Assembly (NCBI RefSeq): GCF_002204795.1
Contig: NZ_NIXO01000034.1
Span: 1-64,000, forward strand
DNA from: Pseudomonas sp. K2I15
Lineage (GTDB): Bacteria > Pseudomonadota > Gammaproteobacteria > Pseudomonadales > Pseudomonadaceae
Reading direction: 5' to 3'
Length of the DNA: 64,000 nucleotides
How positions within the stretch are numbered: the stretch's first letter is position 1; every line of letters begins with the position of its first letter. The position numbers and the translations under genes were made by a program. Under the pieces are notes generated by a model. The model was not told the DNA's origin, did not search any database, and saw nothing but the letters and a program-made list of their open reading frames with translations. Shown piece by piece: positions 40,836 to 49,861 of the stretch.

Positions 40836-43800
40836 ATGAACGCATTCTTCAGGAACGCGGGCGCTGTGCTGGGCAGGATTTGGGTCTGGAGCCTGTTGCT
40901 GGTGCTCGCGGTTGCGATGGCAGTGTGGTTCTTCGGGCCATTGCTGGCCGTCGATGATTATCGATTCTGGCAAACCGCGGCAGCGCGCTTGTTGACGATC
41001 AGCGGGCTGTTTCTGTTGTGGGGCCTGGCGATGGCGTATGCCAATTGGCGCAGCATGACGCGACAAGGCGCCATCGACCATGTTGACCCGCGCCCGCGCA
41101 AAGGTCTTGTCGAAAACGAGCAGCGGCACCTGCGCGATCGATTCAAGGACGCTCTGCAGATCCTGAAAAACTCCAGGATCTATGGCGAACGCAGCCCGCG
41201 TTGGCGTAATGCATTGCCGTGGTATTTGTTGATCGGCAAGCAAGGCAGTGGCAAGTCCCGAATGTTGGCAGCCAGCGGATTGCAACTGCTCCAGGACAGG
41301 GGCGAGTCGACTGCGGATGTCGGTGGAGCCTCCTGCTGTGATTGGCATTTCGCCGAAGACGGCGTATTGCTCGATACTGCTGGCCGCTACCTCACCCAGC
41401 CTGACAGCAGTGTGGATGGCGCAGGTTGGTCGATGCTGCTGGGCCTGCTCAAGGTGCGTCGCCGAACACGCCCGCTCAATGGTGTGGTGGTGGCCCTGTC
41501 GATGGAAACATTGCTCCATGGCAGCGAGCGTGATCTGGAGAATGATGCCCGGGCAGTCCAAAGTCGGCTGCAGGATATCCAGCAGACGTTGCATGTAGAT
41601 GTGCCGATTTATCTGGTGGTGACCCAGGCGGACCGCCTGCGGGGATTTGCAGAGTTCTTCGACCGCCCGCTGGGCGAGAGCAGTGACGCGGTGCTCGGCG
41701 AATACATCGTCCCGGGCAAAGGCGGTATTGAAATCAGCCAGGTACGCCAGGCGTTTGAAGCCCTGCTTCAGCGTTTGAGCGGTGAGCTTGTGCAGCGCTT
41801 GCACCAGGAGCGTAACAGCGACCTGCGCGGCCGGATGCTCGATTTTCCTCATCAGGCGGCCCGGATTGGCGAACGTCTGAGCCTGTACATCGAAGTTGCC
41901 TTCTGCGGCCCGCGTTATCAGCGTACCAATGGATTTCGTGGTTTCTACCTGACCAGTGCGGACGGTGGCTCACAGGCACTTGAACCTCGCTCGCACTTTA
42001 TCCAGGGATTGTTCAACCGGGTGATCCTGGCGCAAGCCGATCTGGCGGGCCTCGACGGTCAGGAGCGACGTCGAATACGCTGGCGTCAGGGTTTGCTGGC
42101 CCTCAGTGCGCTACTGGTTGTGGGGGCTGCGGGCCTGCTTTGGACCCACAGTTACTCTTCCAATCATCAGCGCCTGGAGCAACTGCGGGATCTGGTGCGA
42201 CAGCCTGCGCCCGCGCAGCCCGGATCGGACGCTACCCTGGCACTCCTGCCCCTGCTGGACAGTCGCCTGGCGGCCACTCGGGTTTTTCCCGTGCAGGGCG
42301 AGGCGAGGCTGGCTGAACGGGTTGGTTTGTATCAAGGCAATATCAGCCGTCCAGTGCTGGAGCAGGCCTATGAGCACGCCTTGGGTCAGTTACTGCTGTC
42401 CCAGGTCAGCGAGATGCTGCAAGAGCAGGTTCGCGGCAGCCTGGAAGATCGCGAGCGTTTGCAGGATAACCTTCGCGCGTACCTGATGCTCAACCTGCGG
42501 GAGCGCCGGGATGCCGGCTGGCTGCGCGAGCGGGTGGCGGGGCATTGGTCGATACGTTTTGCCGGTGAGCCTTCCGTGCAAACCCGTTTGAATGAGCACT
42601 TCGCGCACTTGCTTGAGCAGCCGTTCGTGCAGTCGCTCAATGACGAACTGGTGGCCCAGGCGCGCCACGTGTTGCGGGGTGAATCACTGGTCGATGTGGT
42701 TTACCGCGTACTGCGCGAACAAGCCCGCAGCCTTGAACCGTTACGCCTTGCACAAGGGTCGGTGTTTGACGGGGTCAACCTTCCCATTCCAGGGTTTTAT
42801 ACCAGGAAGTACCTGCGGCATTTCGAAGAGCAGGGTGCGCGGCTGGTAAACACCATTGTCCAGGACAACTGGGTGCTGGGGGAGGGCGCTGACCTGAGTG
42901 CGATGGACTTGCAACGGTTGATGGTGGAGCTTGAGCAACGCTACTTCAGCGAGTATGCCAATGCCTGGAGTGAGGCGCTTGGGCGGATTCGCCTGCGTGA
43001 GACTGACAATTCCCGGCAAGGCTCCGAGCAACTCGCCAGCCTGACGTCAGCCCAGTCACCGTTGCTGCAGTTGTTACAACAGGTTCGTGACAACACGCGT
43101 TTGCCATTGGCCAACGAACGCCTCGATGACCTGGCTGCCAAACTGCCAGGCCCTGCGGCAGAACTGGTACAGGTCGCCCAGGCCGGGTTGGCTAACGCGT
43201 TGCCCGACACGGCACGGCTTACAATGCAACGCCGTTTCGAGCCCCTGCACCAGTTGCTGGACAGCCAGCAGAACCCGGGCGCCGAGTTGACTCAAGCGTT
43301 GCAGGCACTCAACGACTTGCACCTGCAGTTGGCGGTCTTGAATCGCGAAGGCTCGCCCGAGCCGGTCGCCTTTGAGATGGTCAAGCGCCGGGTCCAGGGG
43401 CAGCAGGATGCGCTGAGTAACCTGCGTAACGTTACTGCACGTTTGCCATTGCCGCTGGCGGGCTGGTTCGAAAGCCTGGCCGACGAGCATTGGCGCCGCC
43501 TGCTCGAGCAAGCCTATCGCCATGTGAACCAGCGCTATCAAAGTGAGGTATATGGTTTTTACGCCAAGGCGATCAAGCAACGTTTCCCGTTCAATGCCCA
43601 CGCCAGCAGCGACGTTTCCCTCCACGATTTTCAGGAGTTCTTCAAACCCGAGGGGGTGATGGCGCGGTTTTTTGACAGCTATCTTAGGCCGTTTGTCAGC
43701 GGTGATGCCGGTCGCTACAGGCTGCGCAGCCTGGATGGCCGAAGCTTGCCGATGTCCCGGGCGTTGCTGGACCAGCAAGCGAAGGTGCAGGTGATCAGGC

Positions 43801-44222
43801 GCGGTTTTTTTGCGGATGAGCCGGGTGACTTGCAGGTTCGTTTTACGCTGGCGCCCTACAGCCTGGACCCGGCGGTGAGCCGCGCGGTCTTGCGTCTTGG
43901 TGACCAGCAGATGGAGTACCGGCACGGGCCGATTGTCCCCATGGCGATGCAATGGCCAACCGAGGCTGAAAATGGTCGCAGCAGCCTGGTGTTGGAGCGG
44001 GGCAGTGAGCGGGCGTTGGGACTCGAAAAAAATGCCGGGGCCTGGTCCGTGTTCCGCTTGTTCGACCTGATGCAGAGCGAACCCTCCAGCGGGCAGGACG
44101 TGCTGATCCTCAAGGCTGACCTTGCAGGCTTGCGCGCCAACTACTTGCTGACCAGCCGGCGCACGCCCAATCCGTTTCAGATGGCGCAGTGGCGTACCTT
44201 TCGCCTGCCGGAGCAGTTGTGA
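40836..44222 (+). CDS. tssM: T6SS inner-membrane protein TssM (IcmF)
   Basis: A 1128-residue IcmF protein. Two membrane helices near residues 17-39 and 50-68, a cytoplasmic domain with Walker A GKQGSGKS at 134-141 and a Walker-B-like LLDTAGRYL, a third helix near 420-440 (GLLALSALLVVGAAGLLW), then a long periplasmic region that contacts TssJ. The Walker motifs look intact, so NTP binding is possible. It overlaps pppA by 4 bases. Confidence 0.94.
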   Translation: MNAFFRNAGAVLGRIWVWSLLLVLAVAMAVWFFGPLLAVDDYRFWQTAAARLLTISGLFLLWGLAMAYANWRSMTRQGAIDHVDPRPRKGLVENEQRHLRDRFKDALQILKNSRIYGERSPRWRNALPWYLLIGKQGSGKSRMLAASGLQLLQDRGESTADVGGASCCDWHFAEDGVLLDTAGRYLTQPDSSVDGAGWSMLLGLLKVRRRTRPLNGVVVALSMETLLHGSERDLENDARAVQSRLQDIQQTLHVDVPIYLVVTQADRLRGFAEFFDRPLGESSDAVLGEYIVPGKGGIEISQVRQAFEALLQRLSGELVQRLHQERNSDLRGRMLDFPHQAARIGERLSLYIEVAFCGPRYQRTNGFRGFYLTSADGGSQALEPRSHFIQGLFNRVILAQADLAGLDGQERRRIRWRQGLLALSALLVVGAAGLLWTHSYSSNHQRLEQLRDLVRQPAPAQPGSDATLALLPLLDSRLAATRVFPVQGEARLAERVGLYQGNISRPVLEQAYEHALGQLLLSQVSEMLQEQVRGSLEDRERLQDNLRAYLMLNLRERRDAGWLRERVAGHWSIRFAGEPSVQTRLNEHFAHLLEQPFVQSLNDELVAQARHVLRGESLVDVVYRVLREQARSLEPLRLAQGSVFDGVNLPIPGFYTRKYLRHFEEQGARLVNTIVQDNWVLGEGADLSAMDLQRLMVELEQRYFSEYANAWSEALGRIRLRETDNSRQGSEQLASLTSAQSPLLQLLQQVRDNTRLPLANERLDDLAAKLPGPAAELVQVAQAGLANALPDTARLTMQRRFEPLHQLLDSQQNPGAELTQALQALNDLHLQLAVLNREGSPEPVAFEMVKRRVQGQQDALSNLRNVTARLPLPLAGWFESLADEHWRRLLEQAYRHVNQRYQSEVYGFYAKAIKQRFPFNAHASSDVSLHDFQEFFKPEGVMARFFDSYLRPFVSGDAGRYRLRSLDGRSLPMSRALLDQQAKVQVIRRGFFADEPGDLQVRFTLAPYSLDPAVSRAVLRLGDQQMEYRHGPIVPMAMQWPTEAENGRSSLVLERGSERALGLEKNAGAWSVFRLFDLMQSEPSSGQDVLILKADLAGLRANYLLTSRRTPNPFQMAQWRTFRLPEQL

Positions 44223-44947
44223 ACCAAGGTCAGGATCGCTGGCGCAGCGCTGGCCGAACGGACCGTGGCAAGCTCCGGTCGCGCAACGAGGATGCCTTTC
44301 TCGATTGTCCGAGGCTTGGCTGCTGGGCCGTGGCGGACGGGATGGGCGGGCATCGGGCGGGTGATATTGCCAGCCAACTGGTGGTCGATAGCCTGGCGTC
44401 GTTGCCTGGCCGGGGTAGCCTGGACGAACGTGTCGAGTCGACCCGACGTTGCCTGCAATGGCTCAACCGGCGGCTGGGCGAGGAGTTGACGGTAACCGCC
44501 CATGGCGGCGACCGCACCATGGGGAGCACCGTCGTGGCGTTGCTGCTTCAGGGCGATCGCGCCGCTTGTGTCTGGGCCGGTGACAGTCGTTGCTACCTGT
44601 GGCGCGGGCAGACGTTGTACCAGCTGTCGCGGGATCATTCGTTGTTCGAGCAATTGATTGATCAGCGAGTGAGCGCGGAACAGGCCAGGGCACATCCTGA
44701 TTCACGGGCTCTGACCCGCGCAATCGGCTCGCGGGATCCGTTGAGTCCGCAGGTGTTGGAGCTCAAGACATTGGCTGGGGATGTGTTTCTGCTGTGCAGT
44801 GACGGCCTGTACCAGGCGCTCAGCCATTGCGAGCTGGGGCAGGCATTGAGCCTGGCAACCCCAGAGCGGGTTCTCGACCAACTGTTCACAGGCGTATTGC
44901 GCGGTGCCGCCAGCGACAACCTGACCGCGGTGGTGGTGCAGTCATGA
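44219..44947 (+). CDS. pppA: T6SS PP2C-type phosphatase PppA (Stp1)
   Basis: A 242-residue PP2C protein with the metal-binding motifs RSRNEDAFL, VADGMGGH, WAGDSRCYLWR and the late CSDGLYQAL and SDNLTAVVV. GGAG 5 bases before GTG 44219 supports that start; the longer GTG start at 44189 lies deep in tssM. The GTGA overlap with tssM and the ATGA overlap with the kinase gene couple all three. It would dephosphorylate Fha or another kinase target and so switch the T6SS off. Confidence 0.9.
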   Translation: MNQGQDRWRSAGRTDRGKLRSRNEDAFLDCPRLGCWAVADGMGGHRAGDIASQLVVDSLASLPGRGSLDERVESTRRCLQWLNRRLGEELTVTAHGGDRTMGSTVVALLLQGDRAACVWAGDSRCYLWRGQTLYQLSRDHSLFEQLIDQRVSAEQARAHPDSRALTRAIGSRDPLSPQVLELKTLAGDVFLLCSDGLYQALSHCELGQALSLATPERVLDQLFTGVLRGAASDNLTAVVVQS

Positions 44948-45861
44948 GCGATGAGGCAGACATCAAGGCCACGTCCTCTCTGAGTCACCCATTGACCCAC
45001 TTTGCCTTTGCCAGGGCGCAGGAAAACCCGCAGCGTGATGGCATGCCTGCAGTGCTTGCCGGGCGATACCTTATCGAACGAGTGCTGGGTGCCGGCGGCA
45101 TGGGCGTGGTCTATCGCGCACGGGACCTGCTGCACGAACAGTTTGGCGAGTCGCGCTCCAGTGTTGCGATCAAGGTACTGGGCGAAGCCATCCGCGAATC
45201 TGCGGACGCCCACGTGCTGCTCTACAGCGAGTTTGCCCTGACGCGCAGCCTTCGGCATGAGCAGGTGGTGCGTGTGTTTTCGTTTGAAGTGGATGCTCCC
45301 TGCCAGATGGCTTTCTTCACCATGGAACTGCTCCAGGGCATGACCCTGGACCGGCTGCTGCTGGAGTGCCCCGCCGGCCTGCCGTGGCGGGAGTTGCAAT
45401 GCATCGCCGTGCAACTGCTCGATGCGTTGCGCCATAGCCATCAGCAGGGTGTGCTGCATGGCGACGTGAAACCCGGCAATGTCATAGTGGGAGATGACGG
45501 GCTGCGCCTGTTTGATTTTGGTTTGGGCCAGGCTTCAGGGCAGGTTGCAGCGGGATCGGCAGGCTTGAGCCGCAGTCGTTTCAATGCCTGGACGCCAGCG
45601 TACGCCGCGCCGGAGTTACTGGCCGGCAGTGCGCTGTCGGCCAGTGCTGATCTGTACGCGGTGGCGTGTGTGCTTTACGAGTTGGCACACGGACGGCGCC
45701 AGTCCGGTGACCGGCCGCTCCGACCCAGGCAGTTGCCTCGGCATTGCTGGCCGGCCTTACGTACGGCTTTGGCGCCAGACCCTGAACACAGGGCCATCAC
45801 CCTTGATGAGTTACACGAGGTGCTCGGCGATACCCGCCAAGGCTTGAGCCACTGGTTCTAG
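44944..45861 (+). CDS. ppkA: T6SS Ser/Thr kinase PpkA (Stk1-like)
   Basis: A 305-residue kinase domain with the glycine loop LGAGGMGVVYRA, catalytic VAIK lysine, the αC glutamate region, the catalytic loop HGDVKPGNV (Arg of HRD replaced by Gly) and DFGLG. It has no membrane helix or extracellular sensor, unlike PpkA of the H1 system, and so resembles the short Stk1 of H2 loci. It probably phosphorylates Fha. It ends on CTAG shared with the stop of the next, convergent gene. Confidence 0.9.
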   Translation: MSDEADIKATSSLSHPLTHFAFARAQENPQRDGMPAVLAGRYLIERVLGAGGMGVVYRARDLLHEQFGESRSSVAIKVLGEAIRESADAHVLLYSEFALTRSLRHEQVVRVFSFEVDAPCQMAFFTMELLQGMTLDRLLLECPAGLPWRELQCIAVQLLDALRHSHQQGVLHGDVKPGNVIVGDDGLRLFDFGLGQASGQVAAGSAGLSRSRFNAWTPAYAAPELLAGSALSASADLYAVACVLYELAHGRRQSGDRPLRPRQLPRHCWPALRTALAPDPEHRAITLDELHEVLGDTRQGLSHWF

Positions 45862-46187
45862 CCGGGCAGATCATGCAACTGGCAATATTCCGCCCAACTC
45901 AGGCCTGCCATTTGCGCCACTTCCTTGTGCACCTCAAGGCGTTGGGCCTCGAATTCCGCCGGGGAATGCGCCGTCAGTTTAAGCGTCAGTTCCCAGGCAA
46001 ACAGGCCCTGTTGCTCGGCTTCGGCCTCAAAGGCTTCATGCAGGCGCTCGGCGCGGTATTGCTCGATTGTTTCACCTTTGGCCTGTGCCGCCAGTGGGTT
46101 CAACGTATTGAGTTCTGCGGCCAGGGCCGGGTGCTCGCTCAAGAATCTGTCCAGGGCGAGCTGGTGGTTTTCGCCGGGTTGTGACAA
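45858..46187 (-). CDS. Small acidic DUF6388-like protein
   Basis: A 109-residue, mostly helical, glutamate-rich soluble protein (LALDRFLSEHPALAAELNTLNPLAAQAKGETIEQYRAERLHEAFEAEAEQ...). It looks like the DUF6388 family of pseudomonads, a call from memory. No signal peptide or motif of known function. It converges with ppkA: both stops use the CTAG at 45858-45861. Not evidently part of the T6SS. Confidence 0.65.
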   Translation of the reverse strand: MSQPGENHQLALDRFLSEHPALAAELNTLNPLAAQAKGETIEQYRAERLHEAFEAEAEQQGLFAWELTLKLTAHSPAEFEAQRLEVHKEVAQMAGLSWAEYCQLHDLPG

Positions 46188-46201
46188 AGGTTTACTCCAC
46201 G

Positions 46202-47518
46202 TCAGTCTTGTTTGTTTATCAAAAAATCCGCCATCGCCGCATAGGCCGGCAACGTCACCCCATCATTTTCGGCATTGCCCGCCACAGGATGTGAGGCAAA
46301 GCGAACAATCACCATTTCAGCCTTGGGGTCGATATAGATGTTCTGGCCGTGTACCCCACGGGCCATAAAGGCGCCGTCCGGATTGTGGGTCACCCACCAC
46401 ATGTTGCGATAGCTCCAGCCCTTCAATTGGCTGTAGCCGGCCTGAGCGAACGCCTGCTTGTCGCCGCCTTGGCGAATGTCTTTCACCACGCTTTCGGGCA
46501 CGATCTGCTGGCCATTGAACTGCCCGCCGTTGCGCAGCATTTCCGCAAACCGCGCCAGGTCCCGCAGCCCGGTGTTCAGGCCGCCACCGGCAAACGGTGT
46601 GCCGATGGAGTCGACGGTGAAGTAGGCGTCCTGTTCGGTGCCGAGCCGGCTCCAGATGCGTTCGCTGAGCAGTTGCGCAACATTGCGCCCGGTAGCGCGG
46701 GCGATCACCCAGCCCAGCACGTCGGTATTGACGGTTTTGTAGCCGAAGGCGCGGCCGTGTTCGCCGCGCTGTTTTACGGTTTGCAGGAATTCGTAGTAGC
46801 TGCGCGGGCCGGTGTACTCCTTGGGTTTAGGCAGCGGGTTTCCAGCTTGGGCGTGGGCCCAGACTTCGGCGTTGGGGTCGGCGTAGTCTTCGCTGTAGTC
46901 CAGTGCAGTGGTCATGTCCAGCACCTGGCGCAAGGTGGCGCTGCCAAAGGCTGAATGACCCAGTTCGGGCACATAGTCGACGATCTTTTTCTGTGGATCG
47001 AGGGTGCCATCGGCCACCAGTAGGGCGCCCAAGGTGCCGATTACCGATTTGGTGACCGACATGGCCGCATGTTGCCCGTCGTCCTTGAGTACCCCGAAGT
47101 AGCGCTCGTAAACCACCGCTCCGTGATGCATCACCACGATGCCATCGGTGTAGGTGGCGTCCAGGGTCTGGCGCCAGGTCAGCGGCTGGGTCGCACCCAC
47201 TGGCAGCACGCGGATTGCATCGATACCCGGATCAAGTTTGCGCGGCAACGCCAGCGGCGCACCCAGCCCTCGGGAGACATTCACGGTAGGCATCAATTGA
47301 CGAAAGTTGGCAACACTCCAGCGCATGGCCGGGAAGCGGAAATAGCTGCCGTCTTCAAAGCGTACGGTGCGGTCTGCCGGTGGTGGTGCGCCGACCATCC
47401 ATTGAAGCTTGGCTGGGTCACTGGCCTGTGCATCCGGGAAGGTAGCGCTGGCGGCGCTGGCCAACGGGCTGATCAGGCCGAGCAGCGCACAGGTCATGAG
47501 GGGGGAGAATCGCAGCAT
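46202..47518 (-). CDS. Exported serine hydrolase, beta-lactamase/NylB-like
   Basis: A 438-residue periplasmic protein; signal peptide MLRFSPLMTCALLGLISPLASA. The class C beta-lactamase / penicillin-binding fold motifs are present: SxxK as SVTK (in AAMSVTKSVIGTLGALLV), Tyr in YKTVNTDVLGW, and a late HG (GVHGQNIYID). Similarity to 6-aminohexanoate-dimer hydrolase and EstB-type esterases is more likely than a true beta-lactamase. The start at 47518 opens the signal peptide; a longer frame upstream is rejected. Substrate unknown. Confidence 0.82.
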   Translation of the reverse strand: MLRFSPLMTCALLGLISPLASAASATFPDAQASDPAKLQWMVGAPPPADRTVRFEDGSYFRFPAMRWSVANFRQLMPTVNVSRGLGAPLALPRKLDPGIDAIRVLPVGATQPLTWRQTLDATYTDGIVVMHHGAVVYERYFGVLKDDGQHAAMSVTKSVIGTLGALLVADGTLDPQKKIVDYVPELGHSAFGSATLRQVLDMTTALDYSEDYADPNAEVWAHAQAGNPLPKPKEYTGPRSYYEFLQTVKQRGEHGRAFGYKTVNTDVLGWVIARATGRNVAQLLSERIWSRLGTEQDAYFTVDSIGTPFAGGGLNTGLRDLARFAEMLRNGGQFNGQQIVPESVVKDIRQGGDKQAFAQAGYSQLKGWSYRNMWWVTHNPDGAFMARGVHGQNIYIDPKAEMVIVRFASHPVAGNAENDGVTLPAYAAMADFLINKQD

Positions 47519-47767
47519 CAGTCGAGTCCGTTCGAAGGGAGCGTCGCTTTTTACGACAACAAGTGCGCCAAAGGATGGGCCAACCCGCCCCAATCGACAA
47601 GCATCAGCCCTATACGGTGATTCTGAATAATTGCGCCCGTGGCAGCAAAAGTCTTTCGCTCGCGGTATCAGGACGTGTAGCGTTACCCCGGCGATAAAGG
47701 CTACGGCCAGGTGTTATTTCGCGACCCTGGCATCAGGGATCGAGCGCGATGTGCAGAGGGACAGGTG

Positions 47768-49861
47768 ATGGCGCAAACACTGTTCAAGCTTTTCTTCACC
47801 CAGCGGCTGGCAGCCTTGGCCAGCACCGAGTCGTTGCGGGCCATACGTGAGGGGCTGTTGTGGATACTGCCGTGCCTGCTGGTGTCGGCCGGGTTCCTGA
47901 TCCTGTCCGAATGCGCCCGGGTACTGGGATTCCACCCTCAGGTGGTGGCGTTCCTCTCGGGGCTGCACGACAAGATCAGCTCGGTGATCCCGCTGCTGGT
48001 GGCAGCGTCCATCGGTTACATGCTCGCGATCCAATACCGTCTGCCGCAACTACCGGTGGCGTTCTTGTGCCTGGCCCATGTGGTGATCGCAACGTTTGTG
48101 CTGCGAGACTTTCCCCGTGCCTCGGCGACCTTCGTGCTGTTCATCGCGATTGCCTCGCCGCTGCTCAACGTGCCAGTCATCGCCTGGTTGCATAAGCGTC
48201 GCTGGACCCGATTGGTCAACGAAGACCTGGTGGGACACAACCTCAAAGGCACCATCAATATGGTGGTGCCGGGAGCGATCACGGCGCTCGGGCTGGTGCT
48301 CTTGCTGTCGTTGCTGTTGCAGATTCCGCAGGTGGCACAGCTTCAGGGGCCGCAGGTGCTGGATGCACTGGAATCGCCGTATGGCACCGGCCTGTTTGTG
48401 ACCCTGATGAATTCGCTGCTGTGGTTTTTTGGCATCCATGGCGTTTATGCCATGCAACCGTTGTTTGATGTGTTGGACCAGGCCGTTGCGCTCAATAACG
48501 CGGCGGTGGCGGCGGGCGAACCGGTCAAATATGTGTTGAACGGTGGCTTGCTGGGCAGTTTTGCGTTTATCGGCGGCTCGGGTGGTGCGTTGAGCCTGCT
48601 GCTGGCGATACTGATATTTTCCAGGAGCCAGTCCATGCGATTAGTGGCGATGGCCAGCCTGCCACTGTCCTTGTTCAACGTCAGTGAAGTGCTGTTGTTT
48701 GGCCTGCCGATTATCCTCAACCCACGGCTGTTTATTCCCTTTCTGCTGGTGCCGGCGTTCAACGCGATGCTGGCGCTGGTGGTAGTGCAGCTTGGCTGGG
48801 TGTCGCCTGCGGTGGTCAGTGTGCCGTTTACCGCGCCGGTGTTGCTCAACGCCTATTTGAGTACCCATGGCGACCTGGCGGCGGTGTTGCTACAGGTCAT
48901 GTTGCTGGGGCTGGGTACGCTGATTTATGCGCCGTATGTGCGCGCAATTCATCGCCAGGCTACGGAGGGCGGCACGGTGTATTTGAAGTCGCTGGACATG
49001 ACCTTTCGCGGCCTGGAAGAAAAGGGTCGCTTGCTGGAACTGGACCCGGTGATGGCCTCCCACAAGGCGCAGGCGCGTCAGGTCAGCGAGTTAAGTCATA
49101 TCCAGCAGATCAGCGACTACGAGTTTTACCTCGAATTCCAGCCGCAGATTTCTACCCTCACGGGCCTCTGCACCGGTTGCGAAGCGTTGATGCGCGCACG
49201 GGATGCCGAGGGCACGGTGCATTCGCCCTGGGAGTTCCTGCAATGGCTGGCCCATGCCAGGCTGATGCCCGACGTGGATGTGTGGGTGGCATCCCAAGCC
49301 GTGCGCCAGTACCAGAAGTGGCAGAAGGTCGGCTTTGCGTTGCCGATGACGATCAACATCTCCAGCGCCACGCTGACGACCCCGGCTTATGGCGACCGGC
49401 TGGTGGAGATACTTGCCCAGGCCCACGGGCAGGTGTCGGTGGAGATCACCGAGGACGCTTTGGTGGGCGATATCCAGGGCACGCGGCAAATGATCGAGAA
49501 GCTGCAGGCGATTGGTGCCAAGGTGTACATCGACGACTTTGGCACCGGGTTTTCGGCGCTGAGTTATTTGCATCAGTTCCCGGTGGACTTCATCAAGATC
49601 GATCGCAGTTTTGTGGTGGCCCAGCATGACCCCAAGGGCGCCCGAGTGTTGACCGGCATGCTGCGGTTTTGTGAGGCGCTCAACCTTGGCGTAGTGGTGG
49701 AAGGGGTTGAAACAGCCGAGCAGCTGGCGTTTTTGCAGTCGGGTTCGGAGTTGATTATCCAGGGCTGGTATTTCAGCAAGGCGCTACCGGGAGATGAACT
49801 GGAGCGGTTTGTGCGGGGGCGGTATGCCCAGATGCAAACTAGCGCTCCAAAACCCCTCTGA
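47768..49861 (+). CDS. PTS EIIC membrane domain fused to EAL phosphodiesterase
   Basis: A 697-residue protein. Residues 1-410 are a lactose/cellobiose-type PTS EIIC permease domain with about eight to ten helices and the conserved EVLLFGLPIILNPR block. After a linker, residues 450-690 form an EAL domain with all catalytic parts: EFQPQ, CEAL, NIS, VEITED, DDFGTGFS, K in FIKIDRSF, EGVE and QGWYFSKAL. There is no EIIB or EIIA domain and no PTS gene nearby, so it is more likely a sugar-sensing c-di-GMP phosphodiesterase than a transporter, though this is inference. ATG 47768 has AGGGAC upstream. It converges on the LysR gene, with a 23-bp overlap. Confidence 0.9.
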   Translation: MAQTLFKLFFTQRLAALASTESLRAIREGLLWILPCLLVSAGFLILSECARVLGFHPQVVAFLSGLHDKISSVIPLLVAASIGYMLAIQYRLPQLPVAFLCLAHVVIATFVLRDFPRASATFVLFIAIASPLLNVPVIAWLHKRRWTRLVNEDLVGHNLKGTINMVVPGAITALGLVLLLSLLLQIPQVAQLQGPQVLDALESPYGTGLFVTLMNSLLWFFGIHGVYAMQPLFDVLDQAVALNNAAVAAGEPVKYVLNGGLLGSFAFIGGSGGALSLLLAILIFSRSQSMRLVAMASLPLSLFNVSEVLLFGLPIILNPRLFIPFLLVPAFNAMLALVVVQLGWVSPAVVSVPFTAPVLLNAYLSTHGDLAAVLLQVMLLGLGTLIYAPYVRAIHRQATEGGTVYLKSLDMTFRGLEEKGRLLELDPVMASHKAQARQVSELSHIQQISDYEFYLEFQPQISTLTGLCTGCEALMRARDAEGTVHSPWEFLQWLAHARLMPDVDVWVASQAVRQYQKWQKVGFALPMTINISSATLTTPAYGDRLVEILAQAHGQVSVEITEDALVGDIQGTRQMIEKLQAIGAKVYIDDFGTGFSALSYLHQFPVDFIKIDRSFVVAQHDPKGARVLTGMLRFCEALNLGVVVEGVETAEQLAFLQSGSELIIQGWYFSKALPGDELERFVRGRYAQMQTSAPKPL

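Noticed and set aside
40350..41852. 500-codon minus-strand frame over tssL/tssM
   Set aside because: Antisense shadow of TssL and TssM.
47725..47738. CCCTG-GCAT-CAGGG hairpin before the EIIC-EAL gene
   Set aside because: Five-base stem, no T run and no matching regulator motif; likely chance.
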